The notes beneath the pieces are model-generated. The model worked only from the letters and a program-made list of their open reading frames with translations, made no database searches and had not been told where the DNA came from. DNA of 64,000 nucleotides. Origin: Aeromonas encheleia (GTDB lineage: Bacteria; Pseudomonadota; Gammaproteobacteria; Enterobacterales; Aeromonadaceae). This document shows, piece by piece, positions 56,875 to 64,000 of the stretch; the first letter of the stretch is position 1, and each line of letters opens with the position of its first letter. The stretch lies in the NCBI RefSeq assembly GCF_900637545.1, contig NZ_LR134376.1, positions 2,933,001 to 2,997,000 of the forward strand. The letters are read 5' to 3'. A program made the translations under genes and the position numbers.

Positions 56875-57792
56875 ATGAAATGTATTTTAGCCTCCTCTTT
56901 TATCCTGCTTTCCTCTTCAGCTCTAGCTAATCAGCCTGTTATTAACCACGCTGCAACTTTAGCATATGAAGGCATTTACTCTGGTTGCCAAATGTATCGT
57001 TTAAATGTACCTGAAGGTTCAAGCTTGCTTGTTGGTCACAATTTCAATGATACCGGTCCTAATGCTGAAGGGGGTGCATCTGCTGGTCGTATAGGCATGT
57101 TGTCAAGCATGGGTTCTAACCCAAAGTATCGTAGCTATTCACTACGAGGAACCAATGACATCAATCAACCAGCAGAGTATAATTCCTACACGTTTATGGA
57201 ATTTTCTGTGGGAGCAAATTCATCTCCAGATAATTATATGCTATCTCAATCAAAAAACATTGAAAAAGCTACAGTTTATTCCAGCGGCGCGACTCAATTA
57301 TCGATGAGGTTTTATGATGGTAGCGACCAACCTCGGTATACTGGATTCATACCAAAGTACTTTTCATTATGTGGCAACAGCATCGCCTCATTCGACGCAT
57401 TAACCAGTCATAGACTCCGAATTTCAGAACAATCCAATTTAACGAATATAAAAGTACAGTTCCCTAAACTTAACCCCCTTACCCAACTAAAGGCTAGCAG
57501 TGACCTCAACAGTGAGATTCAGTTGTCTTGGCACAATTCAGATAACACCGCTAGCATCATACGCCATCATAAATACACTCGGATATCTAGAGCCGAAAAC
57601 ATTGGCGCCCCACAAGATCACAAGTTTATAGAGCTAGCTCGTGTCGGTGCAGACAATGAGGATTATATCGACATCAATTCTACTGAAAATGCCTTGAACT
57701 CAAGCAAGGAGTATATCTATCAAGTTCAATACTGCGATGGTTATGATTTCTGCGAAGATAATGGAATCAGAGCGATAGGTAAAATTAACTAA
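56875..57792 (+). CDS. Foreign-looking exported protein between flgE and flgF
   Basis: A 305-residue protein with signal peptide MKCILASSFILLSSSALA. I do not recognise the N-terminal 200 residues, which include two Cys (NSGC-type YSGCQMYRLN and YFSLCGNS) that might pair. The last 100 residues (from LKASSDLNSEIQLSWHNSDN to YIYQVQYCDGYDFCEDN) look like a fibronectin type III-like beta sandwich. It is on the opposite strand to the flagellar genes, and its base composition is far AT-richer (about 40 percent GC by eye) with A/T-ending codons, so it was probably acquired horizontally. It ends in its own terminator. Surface or secreted function is a guess. Confidence 0.8.
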   Translation: MKCILASSFILLSSSALANQPVINHAATLAYEGIYSGCQMYRLNVPEGSSLLVGHNFNDTGPNAEGGASAGRIGMLSSMGSNPKYRSYSLRGTNDINQPAEYNSYTFMEFSVGANSSPDNYMLSQSKNIEKATVYSSGATQLSMRFYDGSDQPRYTGFIPKYFSLCGNSIASFDALTSHRLRISEQSNLTNIKVQFPKLNPLTQLKASSDLNSEIQLSWHNSDNTASIIRHHKYTRISRAENIGAPQDHKFIELARVGADNEDYIDINSTENALNSSKEYIYQVQYCDGYDFCEDNGIRAIGKIN

Positions 57793-57825
57793 ACTTCTCG
57801 CTACTTCATGATATTTTCTGTATGC

Positions 57826-57873
57826 AATAGTCACTCTGTATTAGAAATAATTATGAGTGGCTATTTTTATTTT
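57826..57873 (+). terminator. Terminator of the inserted gene
   Basis: AATAGTCACTC pairs with GAGTGGCTATT (one G-U pair) across an 18-base loop, followed by a run of T. Confidence 0.75.
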
Positions 57874-58134
57874 CAGAGATATGGGACTAAATATCTGTTC
57901 CTAATAATGCTACACCTTGGCTAATCCATAACTGTTTCTAGGGAAAAATGACGCGCTGTCCATAAAGCAGGGATTCAGATAATAAGTGTGTCACTCAGGT
58001 TGAACGGCGAGAGGTAACCAACTGCGGATTGGTATCACCCTTCTACTCACAAAAATAAAAATAGTATCACTATGAATTATCAGCAGTATTACAGGGGAAA
58101 AAGTGACAGCGTGTTTGCCCTGAGCCCAGATGAC
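57874..58134. other. AT-rich spacer between the inserted gene and flgE
   Basis: About 260 bases without an ORF of note. I see no mobile-element ends or tRNA-like attachment site. Confidence 0.5.
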
Positions 58135-58156
58135 AAGGAGCGCCGAAGCGCCCCTT
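58135..58156 (-). terminator. Hairpin after flgE
   Basis: AAGGGGCGC pairs with GCGCTCCTT around a TTCG loop, 25 bases after the flgE stop. The T tract is weak. It ends the flgBCDE unit. Confidence 0.65.
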
Positions 58157-58180
58157 TACAAGCTACAACCAGCTAATGGG

Positions 58181-59539
58181 TTAGCGGATCTGCAATATGC
58201 TCTGCTGCAGCGAGGTGTTGACCTCCAGGGAACGGGAGTTGGCCTGGAAGTTACGCTGGGCGGTGATAAGGTCCACCAGCTCGGTGGTCAAGTCCACGTT
58301 GGACTGCTCCAGCGCCGAGGACTTGATGGAACCAAAGGTGCCGGTGTTCGGGGTGCCCGGCAAGGCATCACCGGAGAGCATGGACTGACGCCAGGAGGTG
58401 TCTCCTATCTGGGTCAACCCCTGGGAGTTGGCAAACTTGGCCACGGCCACCATGGCCACCTTGACCGTGGTCGCATTGCTGTAAGTAGCGGAGACGATAC
58501 CGTCCGCCCCAATCTCGACCTTGGTCAGGCGACCGACGGTGGAACCATCCTGGGTCAACTTGTTGACTTCGAACGGTGAGGCGTACTGAGTCACGGTGCC
58601 GAACTTGAACTCGATCTGCTGGGTGCCGTCGGCGCCATTGGTGATGATGCCGGCACCCGGTGTTCCCAGTGCTTCCGTCTTGATGACCGCCGGGGTGGTC
58701 GGGGTCACCATCTTGCCGGAAGCATCGAAGGTCACCTTGGCGCTCAGGGGAGCCTGGCTAACGCCAGTGGCCATGGTGGTGGCCGTGCCCCCCACGATGT
58801 CGATGGGCTGGTCACCTTTATAGAGGTACATGCGCCAGGCAGTCGGTACCGCCGCCTTGGTCGTGTCAGCCGGGTCTGCTTCTTTCACGAAGTACTGGGT
58901 GATGGTATGGGGTTCACCCAGAGAGTCGTAAGCAATCACGGAAGTGGAGGAGGAGTAGGTGTTCAAATCCGTGCGGTCAAACTTGGAAGCATCCGCGGCA
59001 CCATTGCCCACTGCCTGTGGCTTGGCATCGGACGGCAGGTTGAAGCCGGCATTGACCTGGGATGTCTGGACGGGTTCACCGGCCTTGTCCGGGATCTGGA
59101 TTGGCTTGGTCGCACTAATGCTGACCGCCTTGGGGGTACCGTCGGCGTTGGTCTCGTAGCCCTGCAGGTAGCCGCCGGAGTTGCTGACCATATAGCTGTT
59201 TTCGTTAAGCTTGAAGGCCCCTGAGCGAGTGTAGGTGCGATCCAGACTGTTCATCCCGTCCGAGGTGACGAAGAAGCCGTTGCCCTGGATGGCGAGATCC
59301 AGCGCGTTGTTGGTAAATTGCAGCGCCCCTTGGTGGAACTGCTGTGCTACCGCCCCCGTTGCGACCCCGTTGCCGACCTGAGTCTTGGCATTGACGAAGA
59401 TGGAGTTGGCGTAAACATCCGCGAACTCGGCGCGGGACTCCTTGAAGCCGGTGGTATTGACGTTGGCAATGTTGTTCGCGGTGACGTTCAGGTCTTTTTG
59501 AGCCGCATTGATGCCGCTGAGGGCATTGTTGAATGACAT
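58181..59539 (-). CDS. flgE: Flagellar hook protein FlgE
   Basis: A 452-residue hook subunit. It starts MSFNNALSGINAAQKDLNVT with the rod/hook motif NNIANVNTTGFKESRAEF, and ends VDLTTELVDLITAQRNFQAN then SLQQSILQIR. Length is typical for polar flagella of Aeromonas and Vibrio. It follows flgD with a 12-base gap. Confidence 0.96.
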   Translation of the reverse strand: MSFNNALSGINAAQKDLNVTANNIANVNTTGFKESRAEFADVYANSIFVNAKTQVGNGVATGAVAQQFHQGALQFTNNALDLAIQGNGFFVTSDGMNSLDRTYTRSGAFKLNENSYMVSNSGGYLQGYETNADGTPKAVSISATKPIQIPDKAGEPVQTSQVNAGFNLPSDAKPQAVGNGAADASKFDRTDLNTYSSSTSVIAYDSLGEPHTITQYFVKEADPADTTKAAVPTAWRMYLYKGDQPIDIVGGTATTMATGVSQAPLSAKVTFDASGKMVTPTTPAVIKTEALGTPGAGIITNGADGTQQIEFKFGTVTQYASPFEVNKLTQDGSTVGRLTKVEIGADGIVSATYSNATTVKVAMVAVAKFANSQGLTQIGDTSWRQSMLSGDALPGTPNTGTFGSIKSSALEQSNVDLTTELVDLITAQRNFQANSRSLEVNTSLQQSILQIR

Positions 59540-59551
59540 GTCTTTATCTCC

Positions 59552-60289
59552 TTAGATCACTGCTTTAGAGGTCGAGTCCGGGGTCGTGGTCGACTTGCCG
59601 TTCGTCCCGCCAATTTCCAATACGTCGGTCAGATAGATGCCACCCAGGCCCTTGAGTTTGAGGGTGCTGGGGTTGGTGCTGGTGCCGAGGGTGACGCTCT
59701 CGACCTGGGCGTAGGCCAGTGCCGGGATAGCCTCCGACTTGCCATTCACTGTGCCGTGGATCTCGATCTGGTATTTGCCGCTCTTGGCCAGGTTGCCGTC
59801 CTTGTCCTTGCCGTCCCACTCGAAGGCCACGTTGCCCTTCTTCTCGCCCTCGATGGCAAACTCCTTGACGACCTGACCGCTCTCGTCCTTCACCGTCACC
59901 TTGAGGTTGCTGGCGCCGTCGCCGGTGGCGATCATGCCGGAGACGGACCCACCCTTCTCCAGATAGCCGGTGTTGGAGGGGATGAGTACGCTCTGGCCCA
60001 CCAGCGCCGACGCCTGCAGCGCCTGGCTGGAGGTCATCAGGCTGTTGAGGCTGCCCATCTGGGTAGAGAGGCTGCTGATCCCCTCCGAGGTCGACATCGA
60101 AGTCATCTGGGACAACATCTGGGCGTTGTCCACCGGCTTGAAGGGATCCTGATAGGAGAGCTGCATGGTCAGCAGCTTCAGGAAGGAGGCCTGATCCAGC
60201 TCCTTTTTCGGGGTCGTGGTATTGCCCGTACTGGTCTGGTTTGCCGAAGCCCGGTTGACGCCAAGCAGGCTGTCATAGGTATCTGCCAT
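59552..60289 (-). CDS. flgD: Flagellar hook-capping protein FlgD
   Basis: A 245-residue scaffold at the tip of the growing hook. The N-terminal region includes LDQASFLKLLTMQLSYQDPF and MTSMSTSEGISSLSTQM, both hallmarks. The C-terminal half has FlgD Ig-like and tudor domains (FEWDGKDKDGNLAKSGKYQI). The start reads MADTYDSLLGV, and this start is duplicated just upstream in a mini-ORF. Confidence 0.95.
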   Translation of the reverse strand: MADTYDSLLGVNRASANQTSTGNTTTPKKELDQASFLKLLTMQLSYQDPFKPVDNAQMLSQMTSMSTSEGISSLSTQMGSLNSLMTSSQALQASALVGQSVLIPSNTGYLEKGGSVSGMIATGDGASNLKVTVKDESGQVVKEFAIEGEKKGNVAFEWDGKDKDGNLAKSGKYQIEIHGTVNGKSEAIPALAYAQVESVTLGTSTNPSTLKLKGLGGIYLTDVLEIGGTNGKSTTTPDSTSKAVI

Positions 60290-60293
60290 TGAA

Positions 60294-60380
60294 TCACCGC
60301 CTTCTTTTCAAGGATTGCCAAACCCGGTGTCGGGTGGGCTGATTATCGATGCCCGGCAAGCTGTCATAGGTCTCTGTCAT
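60294..60380 (-). CDS. 28-codon chimeric mini-ORF between flgC and flgD
   Basis: It starts MTETYDSLPGI, a clear copy of the FlgD start MADTYDSLLGV, 91 bases upstream of it. Its 3' part (GGCAATCCTTGAAAAG...) matches at DNA level the end of flgC through its stop (GGCAAGTCCTGACACTGAGG), with a frame change. So the unit is a tandem duplicate of the flgC-end / flgD-start junction. There is GAGGG about 13 bases before its ATG. Translation unproven. Confidence 0.5.
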   Translation of the reverse strand: MTETYDSLPGIDNQPTRHRVWQSLKRRR

Positions 60381-60399
60381 GGATAATCAACCCTCAGTG

Positions 60400-60819
60400 T
60401 CAGGACTTGCCGAGGCCGAGCGTCTGCTGCAGCATCTTCTTGGCCGCATCGGCGACCTGAACGTTGGTCTGGTAACTGCGGGAGGCGGCGATCATGTCCG
60501 CCATCTCCTCCACCATGTTGACGTTGGGCTTGAAGATGAAGCCGTCCTTGTCCGCCATCGGGTGACTGGGGTTGTACTCCTTGAGCAGCGGCGCATCGCT
60601 CTCCACTATGCCTTTCACATCCACCCCGACCGAGGCTTGCTTGTCGGACATGGCCTGATCCAGCTGGGCGGCAAAGACTGGCCGCCGGGCGTGGTAAGTT
60701 TTTTCCACGCTGGAGCTGACGCTGTCGGCGTTGGCCATGTTGCTGGCGACCGTGTTGAGGCGGACGGATTGCGCGCTCATGGCTGAGCCTGCAATGTCAA
60801 AGACCTTGAACAAACTCAT
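60400..60819 (-). CDS. flgC: Flagellar proximal rod protein FlgC
   Basis: A 139-residue rod protein. It begins [20 protein letters not shown] with TVASNMANADSVSSS, and ends NMVEEMADMIAASRSYQTNV then MLQQTLGLGKS. The ATG overlaps the flgB stop by one base (TGATG), with AAGGAGA inside flgB. Confidence 0.96.
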   Translation of the reverse strand: MSLFKVFDIAGSAMSAQSVRLNTVASNMANADSVSSSVEKTYHARRPVFAAQLDQAMSDKQASVGVDVKGIVESDAPLLKEYNPSHPMADKDGFIFKPNVNMVEEMADMIAASRSYQTNVQVADAAKKMLQQTLGLGKS

Positions 60820-61217
60820 CACTGATCTCCTTTCAACGCCTTGAGCAGGCCGCTTATCTTGCTGTTCATAAATTCGAGGGAGGCCTGGTACTCGAGGCTG
60901 TTGCGCAGGAATTCGCTGCGCTCCTGCTGCACGTCCACGGTATTGCCGTCACCGGTATCGGGTTGCAGCGGGTTGCGGTACTGGGTCGCCCCCGGGGCAT
61001 CCATCTGCAGGGCGAAATGCTTCTCGCTGGTGGTGGCCAGCCCGAACCCTTGCTGGCTCTGGGCATCCTGCAACGCCTGGGAGAAGTTGATGTCCCTGGC
61101 CTTGAAGCCTGGGGTGTCCGCGTTGGCAATGTTGCTGGATAGCACCTCCGCACGCTTGGCGCGAACGCTCAGCGTGTATTGATGAACACCAAATGCCTTG
61201 TCGAATGAAATTGCCAT
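60819..61217 (-). CDS. flgB: Flagellar proximal rod protein FlgB
   Basis: A 132-residue rod protein, first gene of flgBCDE. It begins [20 protein letters not shown] with [20 protein letters not shown], the classic rod motif. AGGAGG precedes the ATG. A perfect sigma-54 promoter lies 28 bases upstream. Confidence 0.96.
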   Translation of the reverse strand: MAISFDKAFGVHQYTLSVRAKRAEVLSSNIANADTPGFKARDINFSQALQDAQSQQGFGLATTSEKHFALQMDAPGATQYRNPLQPDTGDGNTVDVQQERSEFLRNSLEYQASLEFMNSKISGLLKALKGDQ

Positions 61218-61244
61218 AGCACACCTCCTGCTTGACGAATGTTT

Positions 61245-61261
61245 AGCAAGAGGTGTGCCAA
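61245..61261 (-). promoter_or_regulatory. Sigma-54 promoter of flgBCDE
   Basis: TTGGCACACCTCTTGCT on the minus strand matches the full -24/-12 consensus. FlrC is the expected activator. Confidence 0.93.
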
Positions 61262-61279
61262 AGAGGGACTAGAGGGGGA

Positions 61280-62104
61280 TTATTTGACTTTGTAGACGAT
61301 GCCGGGGTTGCAGCGGACCATCTCGAACTTGTCGGTGAGGCCGGCCAGGGACTCCGAGGCCCCCAGCATCAGGTAGCCGCCAGGATTGAGGCTGGCGGCG
61401 AACTGGTTGAGGATCTTGGACTTTACCTCGGGGGCAAAGTAGATGAGCACGTTGCGGCAGAAGATGATGTCGAACTTGCCGAGCAGGCTGTAGCTCTCCA
61501 GCAGGTTCAGCGGCCGGAAACTGGTCAATTTTCTGACACGCTCCGAGATCCGCATCTTGTTGTCGCCGTGCGGCTCGAAGAACAGCTTCTTGCGCTCGGG
61601 CGAGAGCCCCCGCGCCAGGGCCAGGCTGTCATAGACCCCCTCCTTGCACTGGTTGAGCATGGTGCTGGAGATGTCGGTCCCCACTATCTGCACCCCGCCC
61701 GGCAAGGTGCCCGGCCGTTTGACTTGCTGCTCCAGCGCTATCATGGCGATGGAGTAAGGCTCCTGCCCCGAGGAGGAGGCGGCGGACCAGATCTTGATCG
61801 GGCGGCCGCTCTTGCCCAATTCGGGGAAGATCTTGTCACTCAGCAGCTGGAACGGATAGGAGTCACGAAACCACAGGGTTTCATTGGTGGTCATGGCATC
61901 GACCACGGCCATCTTCAGGTCCCGCTCACGCACATTCATCGCCCGCGTCACCAGTTCAGACAGACTCTCGATACCAAACCGAGCCATCAAGGGCGACAGA
62001 CGGCTCTTGACCAGATACTGTTTGTTGTCACCCAGCACTATGCCGCTCTGCAGCGCCAGAAAATGGCTGAATTGTTTGTATAAGTCGTCCGACAGTGTCT
62101 TCAT
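61280..62104 (-). CDS. cheR: Chemotaxis protein methyltransferase CheR
   Basis: A 274-residue SAM-dependent methyltransferase that adds methyl groups to chemoreceptor glutamates. The N-terminal helical domain (1-75) is followed by TNETLWFRDSYPF, the SAM site IWSAASSSGQEPYSIAMIAL (about 107-126), TDISSTML, and IIFCRNVLIYF near 215. The length is typical. It lies 18 bases after cheV. Confidence 0.96.
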   Translation of the reverse strand: MKTLSDDLYKQFSHFLALQSGIVLGDNKQYLVKSRLSPLMARFGIESLSELVTRAMNVRERDLKMAVVDAMTTNETLWFRDSYPFQLLSDKIFPELGKSGRPIKIWSAASSSGQEPYSIAMIALEQQVKRPGTLPGGVQIVGTDISSTMLNQCKEGVYDSLALARGLSPERKKLFFEPHGDNKMRISERVRKLTSFRPLNLLESYSLLGKFDIIFCRNVLIYFAPEVKSKILNQFAASLNPGGYLMLGASESLAGLTDKFEMVRCNPGIVYKVK

Positions 62105-62122
62105 GCAGTTAGTTCTTCTTTA

Positions 62123-63034
62123 TTAGAGAGCGCCTTGTACGGCCTTGGCCAATTCATCCGGCTGGAATTTGGCAATGAAATCGTTCGCTCCGACCTTCTG
62201 CACCATGGCCTGATTGAACACCCCACTCAGAGAGGTGTGCAGGATAACATGCAAGTCCTTGAGATTGGGATTGTTACGGATCTCGGCGGTGAAGGTATAG
62301 CCGTCCATCTCGGGCATCTCGATGTCGGAGATCACCAGCGCAATCTGATCCTTGATGGGCCCAAGCTTGACCATCTCCAGCAGCATGTTGAGGGCCTCGC
62401 GCCCATCCTTGGCCAGCACGCACTGCACCCCGATCGCCTCGAGTGCCCGCTGTACCTGCTTGCGCGCCACCGAGGAGTCATCGGCCACCAGCACCGGGCG
62501 CCCGTGAGGATTGCGCTCCACGCTGGCTTCCACCAGCTCGGCACTCACCTCGGTCGAGACCGGCGAGATCTCGTTGAGGATCCGCTCCACGTCCAGGATC
62601 TCCACCAGTTCGCCATCCACCTCGGTGACCGCGGTCATGTAGTTGATGCGACCGGCGCCCTTGGGGGGCGGCAGGATGGACTCCCAGTTCATGTTGATGA
62701 TGCGTTCGACCGAGTGCACCAGGAAGCCCTGAATGGAGCGGTTGTACTCGGAGATGATGATGAAGCACTTGCTCAGATCCTGGATCGGGCGCTTGCCCAT
62801 CGCCATGCTGAGATCGATCACCGAGATGGTCTGGCCACGGATGTGGGCCACCCCCCGCACACTGGAGTTCAGCTTGGGCATAATGGTCAAGGGCGGGCAT
62901 TGCAGCACCTCGCGCACCTTGAAGACGTTGATGCCAAATCTTTGACGTCCGTTGAGACGAAACAGCAACAGCTCCAGTCTGTTTTGTCCCACCAGCTGGG
63001 TCCGTTGGTTGACCGAGTCAAGAATACTCGCCAT
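62123..63034 (-). CDS. cheV: Chemotaxis adaptor CheV
   Basis: A 303-residue fusion of a CheW-like coupling domain (about 15-160, with FGINVFKVREVL and VRGVAHIRGQTISVIDL) and a response-regulator receiver domain (about 178-300, VLVADDSSVARKQVQRAL, phosphoacceptor Asp in LVISDIEMPEMDGYTF, Lys in FIAKFQPDE). It couples receptors to CheA and can be phosphorylated for adaptation. AGGGAG lies before ATG 63034. It diverges from flgA. Confidence 0.96.
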   Translation of the reverse strand: MASILDSVNQRTQLVGQNRLELLLFRLNGRQRFGINVFKVREVLQCPPLTIMPKLNSSVRGVAHIRGQTISVIDLSMAMGKRPIQDLSKCFIIISEYNRSIQGFLVHSVERIINMNWESILPPPKGAGRINYMTAVTEVDGELVEILDVERILNEISPVSTEVSAELVEASVERNPHGRPVLVADDSSVARKQVQRALEAIGVQCVLAKDGREALNMLLEMVKLGPIKDQIALVISDIEMPEMDGYTFTAEIRNNPNLKDLHVILHTSLSGVFNQAMVQKVGANDFIAKFQPDELAKAVQGAL

Positions 63035-63188
63035 AAACACTCCCTAAAAAACGCTTGGCACTAATCATGCATGCGTGTTGGCTTGCGTCAGACCATCGCC
63101 GTCTCGACAACCGGATCCTGCGACAAACGCAGCAAGCATAGTTAAATACGGTGGTATACGTGAACAACCTATCGGCCGGCACACGAAA

Positions 63189-63872
63189 ATGATTAGTAGA
63201 CTTTTCCTCATCTTACTGCCGTTTTGCAGCCTCTCTCACGCCATGGCGTCCGAGGTCACTCAATATCTGCAAGAGCAGGCACAGGCGTTCGTACTCGACC
63301 AGCTGGAGGTCCCCCTCGATGCCCAGGCCGAGGTACAGGCCGCCTCTATCGATGAGCGGCTCCCCCTCAACCGCTGCGAGGATGGCCTGACCATCTCCCT
63401 CCCCGCCAGGATGGAGATCCGCCGCAACACCACCGTCTATCTCAAGTGCGAGGGCGCCGCGCCCTGGGATCTCTACCTGCCGGTGCGGGTCAGCATCCAG
63501 AAACCCTATGTCACGGTCGCAGCCCCAGTGGCCAAGGGGGACATACTGAGCGAAGCCATGCTGACCCTGGCCTATCAGGATCAGACCCTGATCCGCGGTG
63601 ACTATCTCAGCGACCCCGCCCCCCTCATCGGGGTGCGCAGCAAGCGTGAGCTCAAACCGGGCCAGCCCATTCGGCTCACCCAGGTCTGCGTGGTCTGCAA
63701 GGGGGATCAGGTCACCCTGAGCGCGGAAAACAGCAGCATGCAGATCAAAACCATGGCCCGAGCCTTGCAAGATGGCAGCTTCGGAGACATGATCAGGCTT
63801 GTTAACATTCGCTCAGGCAGACCGGTACAGGGCAAGGTCACGGCCGTTGGGACTGTGGTGGTCCCATTCTGA
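63189..63872 (+). CDS. flgA: Flagellar P-ring assembly chaperone FlgA
   Basis: A 227-residue periplasmic chaperone for FlgI. The signal peptide MISRLFLILLPFCSLSHAMA is followed by the mature protein. The C-terminal SAF-like domain shows VTVAAPVAKGDILSEAMLTL and RELKPGQPIRLTQV; it ends with IRSGRPVQGKVTAVGTVVVP. The ATG at 63189 was chosen because the signal peptide starts there. It is transcribed in the opposite direction to cheV and flgB, followed by flgM. Confidence 0.94.
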   Translation: MISRLFLILLPFCSLSHAMASEVTQYLQEQAQAFVLDQLEVPLDAQAEVQAASIDERLPLNRCEDGLTISLPARMEIRRNTTVYLKCEGAAPWDLYLPVRVSIQKPYVTVAAPVAKGDILSEAMLTLAYQDQTLIRGDYLSDPAPLIGVRSKRELKPGQPIRLTQVCVVCKGDQVTLSAENSSMQIKTMARALQDGSFGDMIRLVNIRSGRPVQGKVTAVGTVVVPF

Positions 63873-63900
63873 TTGTTGTATTAATGCAGCAATTTTTTTC

Positions 63901-63927
63901 TAAAGTTCTGACCGCCGTCACCGATAA
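63901..63927 (+). promoter_or_regulatory. Sigma-28 (FliA) promoter of flgM
   Basis: TAAAGTTC, 11 bases, ACCGATAA: nearly exact to the flagellar sigma consensus (TAAAGTTT-N11-GCCGATAA), 40 bases before the flgM start. It would allow late expression of the anti-sigma factor. Confidence 0.92.
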
Positions 63928-63966
63928 ACAGGTAAGCGAACAGCAAAGCAGACGAAGGTAAACCGT

Positions 63967-64000
63967 ATGGCTATCAACAATATCAACAACTTGGCAAACA
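63967..64000 (+). CDS. flgM: Start of flgM (anti-sigma-28 factor), partial
   Basis: Only 11 codons, MAINNINNLAN, before the window ends. The call rests on position after flgA and on the sigma-28 promoter, both expected for flgM. GAAGG is upstream of the ATG. Confidence 0.7.
   Translation, partial: MAINNINNLAN

Overview
The window is chromosomal DNA, GC-rich by eye (roughly 60 percent or more), from a motile gammaproteobacterium, most likely Aeromonas. The basis is the combination of a polar-flagellum regulator set flrA-flrB-flrC, a flg locus with cheV-cheR between flgA and flgB, uhpABC, a purMN/upp divergon followed by DUF2066 and hda, large-format PstC and PstA, and aceBA without an adjacent aceK. 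Assignment is from remembered protein families and gene order, not from a search. No phage, CRISPR array or intact insertion sequence was seen.

Layout. 1-7036: start of ycaD, the GTPase ylqF, then a phosphate-linked block with two tandem PhoA-family alkaline phosphatases behind a multi-repeat Pho box, two exported proteins, and rnk. 7242-13837: hexose-phosphate sensing uhpABC (no uhpT follows) and a polar amino-acid ABC transporter. 13914-20091: DUF2059 protein, fatty acid hydroxylase-family enzyme, a homocysteine S-methyltransferase and amino-acid permease operon behind a MetJ-like operator, a 10 x 7-bp tandem repeat, a lipoprotein, and a CNNM/YtfL transporter. 20284-26771: pstC-pstA-pstB-phoU (no pstS) with a Pho box, then tadA. 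27019-36724: tRNA-Pro(GGG), a 46-residue small ORF, aceB-aceA, hda, a DUF2066 gene, upp/purMN, and a Nif3-family gene. 36835-48090: flrA and flrBC, a DUF2726 protein, gcvR, ppk-ppx behind a Pho box, and mgtE behind an M-box magnesium riboswitch. 48250-64000: flgL-K-J-I-H-G-F, an AT-rich foreign-looking gene, flgE-D-C-B, cheR, cheV, then divergent flgA and the start of flgM.

How the parts work together. Three promoters (alkaline phosphatases, pst, ppk-ppx) carry good Pho boxes, so phosphate scavenging, uptake and polyphosphate storage would respond together to PhoB. Flagellar genes form a cascade: FlrA, then a sigma-54 promoter for flrBC, then sigma-54 promoters for flgB and flgF, then a sigma-28 promoter for flgM.

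Most unusual observation. Several co-oriented gene junctions (pstB-phoU, flrB-flrC, flgI-flgJ, flgC-flgD, more weakly flgH-flgI and DUF2066-hda) contain tandem copies of the junction itself. A duplication running from the 3' end of the upstream gene to the 5' end of the downstream gene gives tiny chimeric ORFs that begin like the downstream gene and end like the upstream gene, often with their own ribosome-binding site. At flrB-flrC two 34-codon ORFs are chained to both neighbours by four-base ATGA overlaps. Their number, reading frames and possible role in setting protein ratios seem worth study.
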